Shown here piece by piece: positions 27,279-35,841 of a DNA stretch of 64,000 nt. Source of the DNA: Oceanobacter mangrovi (GTDB lineage: Bacteria; Pseudomonadota; Gammaproteobacteria; Pseudomonadales; Oceanobacteraceae); assembly GCF_019740315.1 (NCBI RefSeq), contig NZ_JAHXZR010000014.1:62001-126000 (forward strand). Direction: 5' to 3'. How positions within the stretch are numbered: the first letter of the stretch is position 1; every line of letters begins with the position of its first letter. The notes beneath the pieces are model-generated. The model worked only from the letters and a program-made list of their open reading frames with translations. It ran no database searches and was not told the DNA's origin. A program made the position numbers and the translations under genes.

Positions 27279-27716
27279 AATCAGTTGGCAGGCGTCCCTC
27301 CCGCTGTCCCGGCATGCCGGGACCCTACACCAACCTCCGCCATATTCCCGGCCTTGCCAAAGGCCGGAGCGCAAGCATCCCGCCTGCATATTTGGACAAG
27401 ACGTCCACCCTCCAGGCAGGCCCTACGACGACGTCATCTATAACCCGACTCCGTAGGGGCAAGGCATGCCTTGCCAAAGGCCTCAGCGCAGGCGTCCCGC
27501 CTGCATATGTGGACAAGACGCCCACTCTCCCGGCAAGCCCTGCGACGACGTCATCCATAACCCGAATCCGTAGGCGCAAGGCATGCCTTGCCAAAGGCCG
27601 CAGCGCAGGCGTCTCGCCTGCATCTGTGGGCGAGACGCCCACTCTCCTGGCGGGGGCCATACAACAGCGAACGCCTCCCCGCCGTACGAATCCCACCCGA
27701 TACATCACAGCATGAA
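27279..27716. repeat. Dispersed repeat copy B with 117-bp tandem units
   Basis: This region holds the palindrome GTCCCGGCATGCCGGGAC (27306-27323), as in copy A. TTGCCAAAGGCC then recurs at 27354, 27471 and 27588, an exact 117-bp spacing, and the third unit runs to about 27660. Each unit contains GCAAGGCATGCCTTGC-type palindromes (for example 27458-27475) and small hairpins such as GTGGGCG/CGCCCAC. Frames stay open across it, but the predicted peptides only reflect the repeat, so no gene is called. Confidence 0.85.
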
Positions 27717-28775
27717 TTATTCGCTGGTTACCAGCGACTGCTGACTTTGCAGGCTGCGCGCCTGATTACGCAATTCCCGCAGAGCCTCAGCCGCATCCAC
27801 GCCGGTGCTGGCAACATCGGCAATCCACTTCTGATCAAGCGCTTTGGTCAGCTCCAGAAATTCATGGGTCATGGCACCGCCGAACGGAATATGACGAACC
27901 GTTACCCCTTGGGCGATGGCTTCCTTGATACCAACCTGGTCAGATTCGTCCCACGCCTTGCCCGCCAGCTCGGACAGTTTGGCACCCGACACTGAACGAA
28001 TCGCATCGCGGTCTTCTGGCGTCAGTTTGGCCATAAAATCGGCATTGGCGAAAATCGCAAAGCTGCCCAGATAAAAACCACCCGGCATCAGGGTCACATA
28101 GGGCGTGACCTCGGCCAGCTTGTAATCATGCAGCGCCGACGCTGGCATAAACACGCCGTCGACGGCCTGGTTTTTCATCATCTGATAGACCTGTGGGCCA
28201 GAGGCAGACACCGTATTGAGCTGCATCAGGTCAGCCAGCTGCTTCTGGATACCACCACCAACGCGGAAGGTTTCGCCGCGAATGCCTTCCAGCCGCCGGA
28301 TCTTCTGCTGGCTCAGCAACTGACCCGGGCCATGGGTGTAAAGCGCCATGACTTCCAGGTTGCCGTGCTCACCAGCCTGGGCGAGGTATTTTTGATAGAC
28401 ATTCCAATAAGCCACGGAGGCCGCCTGGGCATTAACGCCAAGATTCGGTAGTTCAACGATCTGGGTCAGATGAAAGCGGTCAGGCGCATAGCCATGGTAA
28501 GCCCAGGCGGCATCGGCCTTGCCCTGCTCCACCAGGTCAAAATAACTGGCATGGTCGCCCATGTTGTAGACCAGCTTGATTTTCACCCGGCCCTGAGTGG
28601 CTTCTTCGATCCACTTGCCCCAGGTGGCAAACACGACGGCGTTTTGTACATGGGTTGGCGGCCCGGCAGTCGCGACACGCATCACCACTTCGGCTTGTGT
28701 CGGTAGCACCAGCACCATCAGAACAAAAAGAGAAAGACGTGAGAACGCCCGCGAAAGCACTGCATACGCTTGCAT
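27717..28775 (-). CDS. TRAP transporter substrate-binding protein, DctP family (orphan 3)
   Basis: The 352-residue protein has a clear signal peptide (hydrophobic LSLFVLMVLVLP, cleavage near TQA-EV at about 28). The DctP motif is TFRVGGGIQKQLADLM with the ligand Arg, followed by VYQMMKNQAVDGVF. It is a close paralogue of the protein at 22315-23412. No permease genes are nearby. A GATTAA/TTAATC inverted repeat lies 77 bp upstream, and a broken AraC gene lies beyond it, possibly its former regulator. Confidence 0.9.
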   Translation of the reverse strand: MQAYAVLSRAFSRLSLFVLMVLVLPTQAEVVMRVATAGPPTHVQNAVVFATWGKWIEEATQGRVKIKLVYNMGDHASYFDLVEQGKADAAWAYHGYAPDRFHLTQIVELPNLGVNAQAASVAYWNVYQKYLAQAGEHGNLEVMALYTHGPGQLLSQQKIRRLEGIRGETFRVGGGIQKQLADLMQLNTVSASGPQVYQMMKNQAVDGVFMPASALHDYKLAEVTPYVTLMPGGFYLGSFAIFANADFMAKLTPEDRDAIRSVSGAKLSELAGKAWDESDQVGIKEAIAQGVTVRHIPFGGAMTHEFLELTKALDQKWIADVASTGVDAAEALRELRNQARSLQSQQSLVTSE

Positions 28776-28851
28776 GGTTAATCCTTGTTGTTTTTATTGT
28801 CTTGTTGTTTGGGGGTTGTGGGCCGCTGCCTCCAGGCTTGCTTAACCACAC

Positions 28852-28867
28852 GATTAATATGTTAATC
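28852..28867. promoter_or_regulatory. Inverted repeat upstream of the third TRAP binding protein
   Basis: GATTAA (28852-28857) and TTAATC (28862-28867) are separated by TATG. Its position about 80 bp before the start codon is suitable for an operator or an AT-rich promoter core. Confidence 0.35.
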
Positions 28868-28952
28868 AATACCTGACTACAGTGATAGTTAAAATATTAA
28901 GTAAAACAAGGAAAGCTGAACAGTTAACAGCAATAACAACAATGATTGAGCA

Positions 28953-29123
28953 AGGAAATGGTCGAGCAAGGGCTTGCTGGCCTGTGGCCCGGAAACCATC
29001 AGTCAGGTCGCCTTTCGCTGGGGCTTCAACCATTCAGCGCATTTCAGCCGCAGCTATAAAAACCGCTTTGGCGAAACCCCGACAGCTACTCGTGGACGTG
29101 CCGGGCAGGCACTGGCGGGATAA
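28953..29123 (+). pseudogene. 3' remnant of an AraC-family regulator gene
   Basis: Read in one frame to the TAA at 29121-29123, this stretch gives ETISQVAFRWGFNHSAHF followed by a YKNRFGETP end. This is the second helix-turn-helix and C-terminal signature of an AraC protein. Compare ITQVALQWGFGHLGHF and KKRFGETPSQTL in the intact regulator at 51335-52336. A stop lies just upstream in frame and no N-terminal domain exists, so about 85 percent of the gene is missing. It lies upstream of the TRAP binding-protein gene, as a former divergent regulator would. Confidence 0.78.
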
Positions 29124-29365
29124 ACCAGTGGCAGCGGCCACACCGCTGCTCTCTCAAGCTGCTCTCGCAAGCTGCACTTTCACCAACAGGACCGCCCGAT
29201 GGATAAATTCCCGGCGGTCCAGACAGTGCGCCGTAATTATTCTCATAACCAGTTCACACCCAAGACCTTTGGATTTGACCAACCGGAGCTGCTCCAATAT
29301 CGTCGCTCTCTTATTCCGATAGCCACTGCATACCTACTATTTCCGTTAATTAAAGGAATAACGCG

Positions 29366-30301
29366 ATGTCACAGGGAAAACACCTATTTGCGGGCAAACC
29401 AGTGATCGACTGGGCCATCAATCAGCCGCTGCCAGACCCACGCAGCCACGGCATTCGCTTGTCCGTCAACGAATACAACGATGACGACCCGTCCTTTCAG
29501 GACTACTTCAAGGCCTTCTTACAGCAGCCTGGCATCGACCAGATCGATACCCTGTTGCTTGGTAACTGGGGTGAGGCTTTTGAAACCGGGATTGACGACG
29601 CCTTGCAACAGCTGGTTGAAGCCAGCGATCGCCTGAGCGCAGTAAAACACCTGGCTCTGGCCGAGATGGACTCCGAAGAGTGTGAGGTTTCCTGGATTAA
29701 TCTGGGTAACTTCGGCAGCCTCTATAACGCCTATCCACAACTGCAAACCTTGCAGATAAAAGGCTCTGTTGGCTTGCAACTGGGCGAGCTGAACCTGCCA
29801 GAACTGCGTAGTCTGACGCTGATTAACGGTGGCCTGTCACACGAAGTGTTGGCCGAAATCAGCCGCGCCAACTGCCCCGAACTGCAGCACCTGGAACTGT
29901 GGCTGGGTGAAGAAAACTACGGCTGTGATATCGCCAATGAACACCTGCAAGCCCTAGTAAAACAGCTGCCACGCTTCCCGCAACTAAGCTACCTGGCGCT
30001 CTGCAACTATGAAGCTGCCGATGAGCTGGCCAAACTGTTGCCGTCACTGGAACTGCCTGCCACCCTGACAACCCTCGACCTGTCGAAAGGCACACTGTCG
30101 GATGAAGGCGGGGCTGCACTGCTGACCATGGCGGAGCGTCTGGGTCAGTTGCAGACACTGGACTTGCACCATCATTACCTCTGCGACGACATGATGCAGC
30201 AGCTGCAACAACTGCCATGTCAGGTTGATGTCAGCGAACAGCAGGAAACCGACTACTACGACGATGGCGATGTCTATCGCTATATTTTCCTGGCTGAATA
30301 A
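29366..30301 (+). CDS. STM4015-family leucine-rich-repeat protein
   Basis: The 311-residue protein has leucine-rich repeats of the bacterial type through most of its length (LQTLQIKGSVGLQLGELNL, LRSLTLINGGL, LQHLELWLGEENYG, LTTLDLSKGTLSDEG). The N-terminus (GKPVIDW) and acidic tail match the STM4015 family, named from Salmonella and of unknown function. It is the first gene of a five-gene run with STM4014, 4013, 4012 and 4011 homologues. A GGAATAA-type leader precedes the ATG. Leucine-rich repeats usually bind other proteins; a scaffold or substrate-recognition role is possible but not shown. Confidence 0.8.
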   Translation: MSQGKHLFAGKPVIDWAINQPLPDPRSHGIRLSVNEYNDDDPSFQDYFKAFLQQPGIDQIDTLLLGNWGEAFETGIDDALQQLVEASDRLSAVKHLALAEMDSEECEVSWINLGNFGSLYNAYPQLQTLQIKGSVGLQLGELNLPELRSLTLINGGLSHEVLAEISRANCPELQHLELWLGEENYGCDIANEHLQALVKQLPRFPQLSYLALCNYEAADELAKLLPSLELPATLTTLDLSKGTLSDEGGAALLTMAERLGQLQTLDLHHHYLCDDMMQQLQQLPCQVDVSEQQETDYYDDGDVYRYIFLAE

Positions 30302-30370
30302 TCCGCTTACAGACCACTGCTGCAACAGCCATACAAATGCCGCTGTTGCAGCCGTTACGATTCGTTGCCG

Positions 30371-31588
30371 ATGACATTTCCCTCCGCTCTCTCCACGGTG
30401 CCACCCCAAACGCATCCAGCACCACACTGGCTGTTGCTGGCGTCTGCCAATGATCCGCGCACACATGCCTTTGCCACTGCGCTGCAACAGCAGCAACCCA
30501 ATAGCCACCTGACCATTCATGACTGGCAACAGGCCAAATTGCCATTGGCGACCTTGTCCGAAGCCGGTCTGGGGCAGCTGCATATCCGGGTTGAATCCGC
30601 CAGCCACGACCTGGAAACAGTACGGCAACTGAGCCGACTGGGCACCGCCAGGGCCCAACAACAAGGCTTCGCCCCGGTGCCTGAGACAACGCTGGCGGCG
30701 CTGCAGGATGGCGCCTATTTGCCAGCTGCCTGTTATTACCATGGCGTTGGCGAGCGCTTGCAACAGTGGCAGCAACAGCTGCAAGACCACGGCATTGAAC
30801 ATCAGTGGATGAACCGCCCGGAACATATTCAGGCGGTCAGTGACAAGCTCCGCTGCCACCAGCAAATGGCCGATGCGGGCATCGCCGTGGCCGAAGCCCG
30901 CTACGATATCCACACTGCCGAGCAACTATGGCAGCTGCTGCAACAGCCCGGCTGGCAACGAGTCTTTGTGAAACCGCGTTTTGGTGCCGCTGCCGCAGGG
31001 ATTCTGGCACTGGCACAGTTGCGCCCCGATCTCTGGCGTGGGCAGACCACACTGCACCAGCATCAGGGGCAATGGGTGAACAGCCTTCGTCCGCAATTAC
31101 TGCGAGAACAAGCCGACATCAACGCCGTGGTCGAACAGCTGTTGCTGTCCGGTATTGTGGTGGAAAAATGGCTGCCGAAACTGAAATACCGGCAGCTGGA
31201 AAGCGACTGTCGTTTGCTGGTGATTGGCGGCGAGATCCGCCTTGGTGTCTTGCGTTGCAGCCACAGCCCGATTACCAACCTGCACCTGCTGAATCAGCGT
31301 CACCCGCTTGAATCCCTGTGGCCACTGGTGCCAGCAGCGGCGATCAGTGCCTTGCACGAAGATATGGCAAAGCTTGCACAGCTTTTCCCGCACAGCACCC
31401 AGCTGGCGGTGGACGTTGCCTTTCATCAGTATCAGCGCCGTCACCGGGTGCTGGAGGTCAACGCCTTTGGTGATTTTCTGCAACGGGTCGAATATCAAGG
31501 CATGAACAGTTACCAGCTGCAGCTACAACACTATTTACAACTGCAACTGCCATCACAACCGCAAATGCAACCGCACCAACCTCTATGA
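30371..31588 (+). CDS. STM4014-family ATP-grasp-like protein
   Basis: The 405-residue protein has a central-to-C-terminal region that resembles an ATP-grasp ligase: DKLRCHQQMADAGIAV (about 157-172), then RVFVKPRFGAAAAGILAL (about 197-214), and a late acidic VDVAFHQ...VLEVNAFGD segment (about 345-370) with metal ligands. ATP-grasp enzymes join a carboxylate to an amine or thiol using ATP. It overlaps the next gene by four bases (ATGA), so translation is coupled. The family name comes from the Salmonella locus; the substrate is unknown. Confidence 0.78.
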   Translation: MTFPSALSTVPPQTHPAPHWLLLASANDPRTHAFATALQQQQPNSHLTIHDWQQAKLPLATLSEAGLGQLHIRVESASHDLETVRQLSRLGTARAQQQGFAPVPETTLAALQDGAYLPAACYYHGVGERLQQWQQQLQDHGIEHQWMNRPEHIQAVSDKLRCHQQMADAGIAVAEARYDIHTAEQLWQLLQQPGWQRVFVKPRFGAAAAGILALAQLRPDLWRGQTTLHQHQGQWVNSLRPQLLREQADINAVVEQLLLSGIVVEKWLPKLKYRQLESDCRLLVIGGEIRLGVLRCSHSPITNLHLLNQRHPLESLWPLVPAAAISALHEDMAKLAQLFPHSTQLAVDVAFHQYQRRHRVLEVNAFGDFLQRVEYQGMNSYQLQLQHYLQLQLPSQPQMQPHQPL

Positions 31589-32472
31589 CCAATACCTGTG
31601 CCAATACAAGCGTTATGTCACCGGCTCTGAATGCCCGAGCGCTGATCGAACAGCGAACCTCCATTCTGTGGCTGACCTTCGACACCCTGCGTTTCGACGT
31701 GGCGGAGCGCGCCATGCAGCAGGGCCAAACGCCACTGTTGCAGCAACTGCTGCCCAATGGTCAATGGCAAAAACGCCATACTCCGGCGACCTTTACCTAT
31801 GCCGCCCACCATGCATTTTTCTCCGGTTATCTCCCCACGCCGATTCCCAAACCGGCGGACTACCAGCGCCTGTTTGCCTGTGAATTTGCCGGTTCCAGTA
31901 CCACCGGAGAGCACACCTGGTGCTGCCCTGCAGCGACCCTTCCGGAGGGGCTGGCGCAGCTGGGCTATCACACCGAATGCATCGGCGGAGTGGGGTTTTT
32001 CAACCTGCAAAACCCATTGGGGCGTGTGCTGCCCGGACTGTTCCAGCAGCAACACTGGCGTCCCGAGCTGGGCGTCACCGACGATCAATCCACCCGCCAT
32101 CAGGTGCAGCAGGCCTGTGCCTCCATCGCCGCTCTGGATGCGCAAACACCGCTGCTGATGTTTATCAACCTGTCGGCCATGCACCAGCCCAACTGCGGTT
32201 ATATCGACGGTCAGCAGCAAGACGATGTCCACAGCCAGCAGGCAGCACTGGCCTATGTCGACAGCCAACTCGGGCCGCTGATTCAGGCGCTGCAGCAACG
32301 CGGTGACACTCTGTGCCTGTTCAGCAGTGACCACGGTACCGCCTATGGCGAGGATGACCAGAGCGGTCATGGCATCGCCCACCCCTGCATCTGGGAAGTC
32401 CCCTATGCCGAATTTGTCTTGCCAGCCGCCGCTGGCGCAGCCATGAAGATAATGAATGAACGTCCAGACTGA
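31585..32472 (+). CDS. STM4013-family hydrolase (sulfatase/alkaline phosphatase superfamily)
   Basis: The 295-residue protein has a short alkaline-phosphatase fold. Metal ligand Asp lies in ILWLTFDTLRFDVA (about 30-43), followed by a Thr nucleophile region PATFTYAAHHAFFSG (about 66-80) and a second metal set SDHGTAYGEDDQSGHG (about 250-265). Family members hydrolyse phosphate or sulfate esters or transfer phosphoryl groups. There is no signal peptide, so it acts in the cytoplasm. It overlaps both neighbours (4 and 17 bases). Confidence 0.82.
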   Translation: MTNTCANTSVMSPALNARALIEQRTSILWLTFDTLRFDVAERAMQQGQTPLLQQLLPNGQWQKRHTPATFTYAAHHAFFSGYLPTPIPKPADYQRLFACEFAGSSTTGEHTWCCPAATLPEGLAQLGYHTECIGGVGFFNLQNPLGRVLPGLFQQQHWRPELGVTDDQSTRHQVQQACASIAALDAQTPLLMFINLSAMHQPNCGYIDGQQQDDVHSQQAALAYVDSQLGPLIQALQQRGDTLCLFSSDHGTAYGEDDQSGHGIAHPCIWEVPYAEFVLPAAAGAAMKIMNERPD

Positions 32473-33838
32473 TCCCAACACCGCGACTGACGCGGAAACC
32501 CGTCTGCAACAGCTGCTGGAACAACAGGATGACTACCTCAACTACGTCTATTCCTATCCGCACAAAACCGCCTACCGCGAGCTCAGCCCGGCCGTCGATT
32601 TGTCGCAGGCCTGGGCCAACGAGGTAAAGCAGCAGCTGTTTTTGTATGTGCACGTGCCGTTTTGTGAAATGCGCTGCGGTTACTGCAACCTGTTTACCCT
32701 CAGCCGCCCGCCCGAGGCGCTGGTGGCGCAATACCTTGATACGCTGCAACGGCAGGCCCGCATCAGCGCCGACTGGCTGGGCAAGGCCCGGTTTGAGCAG
32801 CTGGCTTTCGGTGGCGGCACACCAACCTACCTGACACCAGTCCAGCTCGAACGAGTGTTCGATATTTTACGAACCGAGCTGAACTGGCAGGGCACACAGG
32901 CGTCGGTCGAGGTCTCGCCAGCCACCGCCACAGTAGAACGACTGGCGCTGCTAAAACAGCAGCAGGTCAGTCGCATCAGCATTGGCATCGAAAGTTTTGT
33001 TGACCACGACCTCAAGGCGCTGGGCCGTCCGCAACAACACAGCCAGGTTGAACAGGCGTTACACAACATCCGGCAACAGGATTTTGACTGCCTCAATATC
33101 GACCTGATCTATGGTAATCACCAGCAGTCAGCACAAGACTGGCAAGATACCCTGCAGCGCGCGGTGGCCTGGCAGCCACAGGAAATTTTTGTTTATCCCT
33201 TGTATGTGCGGCCCCTGACCGGGCTCGGCAAACGCGCCAGTCGTCTGGGTGAAATCACCAGTGACCGCCACCTGGCTTACCGCCAGGCGCGGGATTACCT
33301 GCTGCAACAGGGTTATCAACAGCTGTCGATGCGCCAGTTTGTGAAGCCCAAAAGCGAGCCCGGATTGGCTGCATCCAATCAACCTGGTCAGTCTTACCGC
33401 TGTCAGGAAGATGGCATGATCGGCCTTGGCCCCGGTGCCCGCTCCTATACTTCGCAACTGCATTACTCCGGCCACTATGCGGTGGCACAGCCGCAGATTC
33501 AGCAGCTGATTGAGGATTACGTCAACAGCAGCGACGATGACTTCCGCGTCGCCCGTTATGGCTTTGAGCTGGATGCCAACGAACAGCGCCATCGCTTTGT
33601 CTTGCTGGGGCTGCTGCAATGTGACGGGCTGTCCCGTGCCCATTATCGGCAACGCTTTGGCGAGGATGTACTGCAACACTTTCCACAGCTGCTGTTGCTG
33701 CAACAGCAGGGCTGGATCGAGATATCAACACAGCAACTGCGCCCAACAGCGGCGGGTATTGAGCAGGCTGACCTGATCGGCCACTGGCTGTTCAGCGACC
33801 GAGTACGCGAACGTATGCAGGGCTGGGACTGGCAATGA
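32456..33838 (+). CDS. STM4012-family radical SAM protein (HemN-like)
   Basis: The 460-residue protein carries the radical SAM cluster motif Cys70-x3-Cys74-x2-Cys77. The SAM-binding FGGGTPTYL (about 123-131) and ISIGIES (about 178-184) elements resemble HemN/HemW coproporphyrinogen-type proteins. STM4012 members sit in the same five-gene cluster in other genomes and are not known to make heme. It overlaps the STM4013 gene by 17 bases and the STM4011 gene by four. The reaction is unknown. Confidence 0.87.
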   Translation: MNVQTDPNTATDAETRLQQLLEQQDDYLNYVYSYPHKTAYRELSPAVDLSQAWANEVKQQLFLYVHVPFCEMRCGYCNLFTLSRPPEALVAQYLDTLQRQARISADWLGKARFEQLAFGGGTPTYLTPVQLERVFDILRTELNWQGTQASVEVSPATATVERLALLKQQQVSRISIGIESFVDHDLKALGRPQQHSQVEQALHNIRQQDFDCLNIDLIYGNHQQSAQDWQDTLQRAVAWQPQEIFVYPLYVRPLTGLGKRASRLGEITSDRHLAYRQARDYLLQQGYQQLSMRQFVKPKSEPGLAASNQPGQSYRCQEDGMIGLGPGARSYTSQLHYSGHYAVAQPQIQQLIEDYVNSSDDDFRVARYGFELDANEQRHRFVLLGLLQCDGLSRAHYRQRFGEDVLQHFPQLLLLQQQGWIEISTQQLRPTAAGIEQADLIGHWLFSDRVRERMQGWDWQ

Positions 33839-34731
33839 GCATGGCAGACACTTCTGCTGTGGCGACCAATCATCGTGCCGATCTCAGGCCATTGAGAATC
33901 CTCTACCGGGGCAAGCTCAGCAGCTGTAACTACGATTGCCATTACTGCCCGTTTGGCAAACAGCGCGACAGCCGCGAAACACTGGCGCGTGATGAAGCGG
34001 AACTGTTGCGCTTTGTTGACTGGGTAGGCCAGCAAAGCCGAGCAATTGAAGTGATGTTCACGCCCTGGGGCGAGGCGCTGATTCACCCTTATTACCAGAA
34101 CGCCATCAGGCAACTGTGCCAGCTACCGCAGCTGCACAAGGTGGTGATCCAGACCAACCTGTCGAGTCCAGCGCATCAACTCAGAGCCTTGGCCCACGAC
34201 AAGCTGGCACTGTGGTGTACCTATCACCCGCAGGAAGTCGATGAGGCGCGTTTTATCCAGCGCTGTGAGGCCCTGATCAGCGCCGGTATTCGCTTCAGTG
34301 TCGGTGGCGTTGCTAACCCTGAGGACATCGAGGCTCTGCAGTCACTGCGCCAACAGCTGCCCGCGCAGATCTATCTGTGGATCAACCTCAACCGGGACAA
34401 TCAGCAGCAGCTGAGTGAACAGGACTGGCAGCATTTGCGCGCCATCGACCCTTTGGTCGACCACAACGCCCATGTCTATCCCAGCCTGGGGCGTCCGTGC
34501 CTGACCGGTTCAGAAGTGATCAGCGTCGACGGTGATGGCGAAGTTCAACGCTGTCATTTTGTTAAGCAGTCGTTAGGTAACCTGTACCAGTCAAACGGCT
34601 ATCAAGCCACCGAGGTGCCCTGTCCCAATGAAGGTTGTGACTGCCACATTGGTTATCTGCACATGCCTGAGCTCGGGCTTTACCGGGTCTTTGAAGGCGG
34701 TGAACTCGAACGAATCCCGGTCGGCTATTAG
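33835..34731 (+). CDS. STM4011-family radical SAM protein
   Basis: The 298-residue protein has its radical SAM motif at Cys31-x3-Cys35-x2-Cys38 (SSCNYDCHYCPFGK). The C-terminal third has further cysteines (GRPCLTG, VQRCHF, CPNEGCDC) that could bind an auxiliary Fe-S cluster, as in SPASM/twitch enzymes. It is the last gene of the overlapping cluster. Two radical SAM enzymes with an ATP-grasp-like protein and a phosphatase-fold hydrolase suggest biosynthesis or modification of a small molecule or peptide. No precursor peptide is evident. Confidence 0.87.
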   Translation: MSMADTSAVATNHRADLRPLRILYRGKLSSCNYDCHYCPFGKQRDSRETLARDEAELLRFVDWVGQQSRAIEVMFTPWGEALIHPYYQNAIRQLCQLPQLHKVVIQTNLSSPAHQLRALAHDKLALWCTYHPQEVDEARFIQRCEALISAGIRFSVGGVANPEDIEALQSLRQQLPAQIYLWINLNRDNQQQLSEQDWQHLRAIDPLVDHNAHVYPSLGRPCLTGSEVISVDGDGEVQRCHFVKQSLGNLYQSNGYQATEVPCPNEGCDCHIGYLHMPELGLYRVFEGGELERIPVGY

Positions 34732-34747
34732 CCCCTCAACAGCCGCA

Positions 34748-35755
34748 TCAGAAACCGCTGGCTAACAGCCGATAGCTGTCGAGTCGATGCTGCTGGCTGT
34801 GAGTCACAGTGACGGCGGTGATTTCATCACAACCATAATCGGCTGCCAGGGCTTCCATCTCCTGCCAGCACTGTTCTGGAGTACCGACCGTATAGCCGCT
34901 GAGGATATGCTCGTATTCGGCCTGCAGGGAAACCGGCAGCGAGCGATAACGATCCTGCACCTGATCTGGCGTCAGGAAGGCTTCACGTTCACCCATTTGC
35001 GCTGCCAGCTTACGGAATACCGCAGTTCCGGCCCGGTGTTTGGCTTCCGCTTCTGTTTCGGCACAGATACAGGCAATCGCCAGAATCTTCTGCGGCGAAC
35101 CCTGATGGCCGGACTTTTGCCATTCAGCTTCGTACTGCCTGAAAATCTGTGGCCGACAGTTGTCCGGGTCGATAAATCGCGCCAGCGCCAGGTTATAGCC
35201 CAACCGTCCGGCCAGGCCAGCACTGCCACCGCTGGAGCCCAGCATCCACAGCTGTGGCTGACGGGACGCGTCCGGCAACACATGAATCGAGGCATACGGG
35301 CTGCGATGATCCATTTGGCCGGTAACAAAACCCCGCAGCATATCGGCCTGACTGGCATACAGCTCACCATGGCTGGGCTGGCCCGGGAACGCCAGTGCCG
35401 TGCTCGTCAGGCCTGATCCTCCCGGAGCCCGGCCAACGCCCAGGTCGATACGATCCGGGTGAATATTGGCCAGCATGGCAAAACATTCCGCCACTTTTAA
35501 CGGGCTGTAGTGCGACAGCATTACGCCACCACTGCCGACCCGAATCCGCTGGGTTTGGGCGGCAATGGTAGCGACCAGAATTTCCGGGCAAGGGTTGGCA
35601 AAATGCACACTGTCGTGGTGCTCGGCGACCCAATATCTGTGGTAGCCGAGTTGGTCACACAGTTGCGCCAGCTCCAGGGTTAGCGAAGGGGCATCAATTT
35701 TCGGGTGGCTGCCGTGCACCGGCGACTGATCCACCACGGAGATTTTCAGAGTCAT
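34748..35755 (-). CDS. LLM-class flavin-dependent monooxygenase
   Basis: The 335-residue luciferase-like TIM barrel has YHRYWVAEHHDSVHFANPCP (38-57) and RIDLGVGRAPGG (about 102-113), diagnostic of the MsnO8/YhbW-like group of LLM oxidoreductases. These use FMN, often with a separate reductase, on diverse substrates. It is convergent with the radical SAM cluster (16-bp gap), so it is not co-transcribed with it. A palindrome TTAATATATTAA lies about 20 bp upstream of its start. Confidence 0.87.
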   Translation of the reverse strand: MTLKISVVDQSPVHGSHPKIDAPSLTLELAQLCDQLGYHRYWVAEHHDSVHFANPCPEILVATIAAQTQRIRVGSGGVMLSHYSPLKVAECFAMLANIHPDRIDLGVGRAPGGSGLTSTALAFPGQPSHGELYASQADMLRGFVTGQMDHRSPYASIHVLPDASRQPQLWMLGSSGGSAGLAGRLGYNLALARFIDPDNCRPQIFRQYEAEWQKSGHQGSPQKILAIACICAETEAEAKHRAGTAVFRKLAAQMGEREAFLTPDQVQDRYRSLPVSLQAEYEHILSGYTVGTPEQCWQEMEALAADYGCDEITAVTVTHSQQHRLDSYRLLASGF

Positions 35756-35773
35756 AACGCATCCAGAATTTAG

Positions 35774-35785
35774 TTAATATATTAA
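35774..35785. promoter_or_regulatory. Palindrome upstream of the LLM monooxygenase
   Basis: A perfect 12-bp palindrome, TTAATATATTAA, 19 bp before the start codon at 35755 on the minus strand. It could be a promoter core or a regulator site. Confidence 0.35.
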
Positions 35786-35841
35786 TAATAAGTAAAAAAT
35801 CCCATCCGACTCAAGCCGGAGAAGCAAGGCGCGACAAGACT

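Noticed and set aside
27279-27716. CRISPR-like array
   Set aside because: The 117-bp spacing has no constant repeat with unique spacers: the whole unit repeats. No cas genes are near.
28882-29322. Open frame of 146 codons on the plus strand
   Set aside because: It is out of frame with the AraC remnant it covers, and its product has no family features; the real coding signal is the remnant in another frame.
29199-29405. Open frame of 68 codons just before the STM4015 gene
   Set aside because: It overlaps the start of the leucine-rich-repeat gene by 40 bp, has no clear ribosome binding site and does not look like a peptide precursor. It was considered because radical SAM genes follow.
32456-33838. 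Heme biosynthesis HemN/HemW
   Set aside because: The radical SAM core resembles HemN, but the surrounding STM401x genes identify it as the STM4012 family, for which a heme role is not established.
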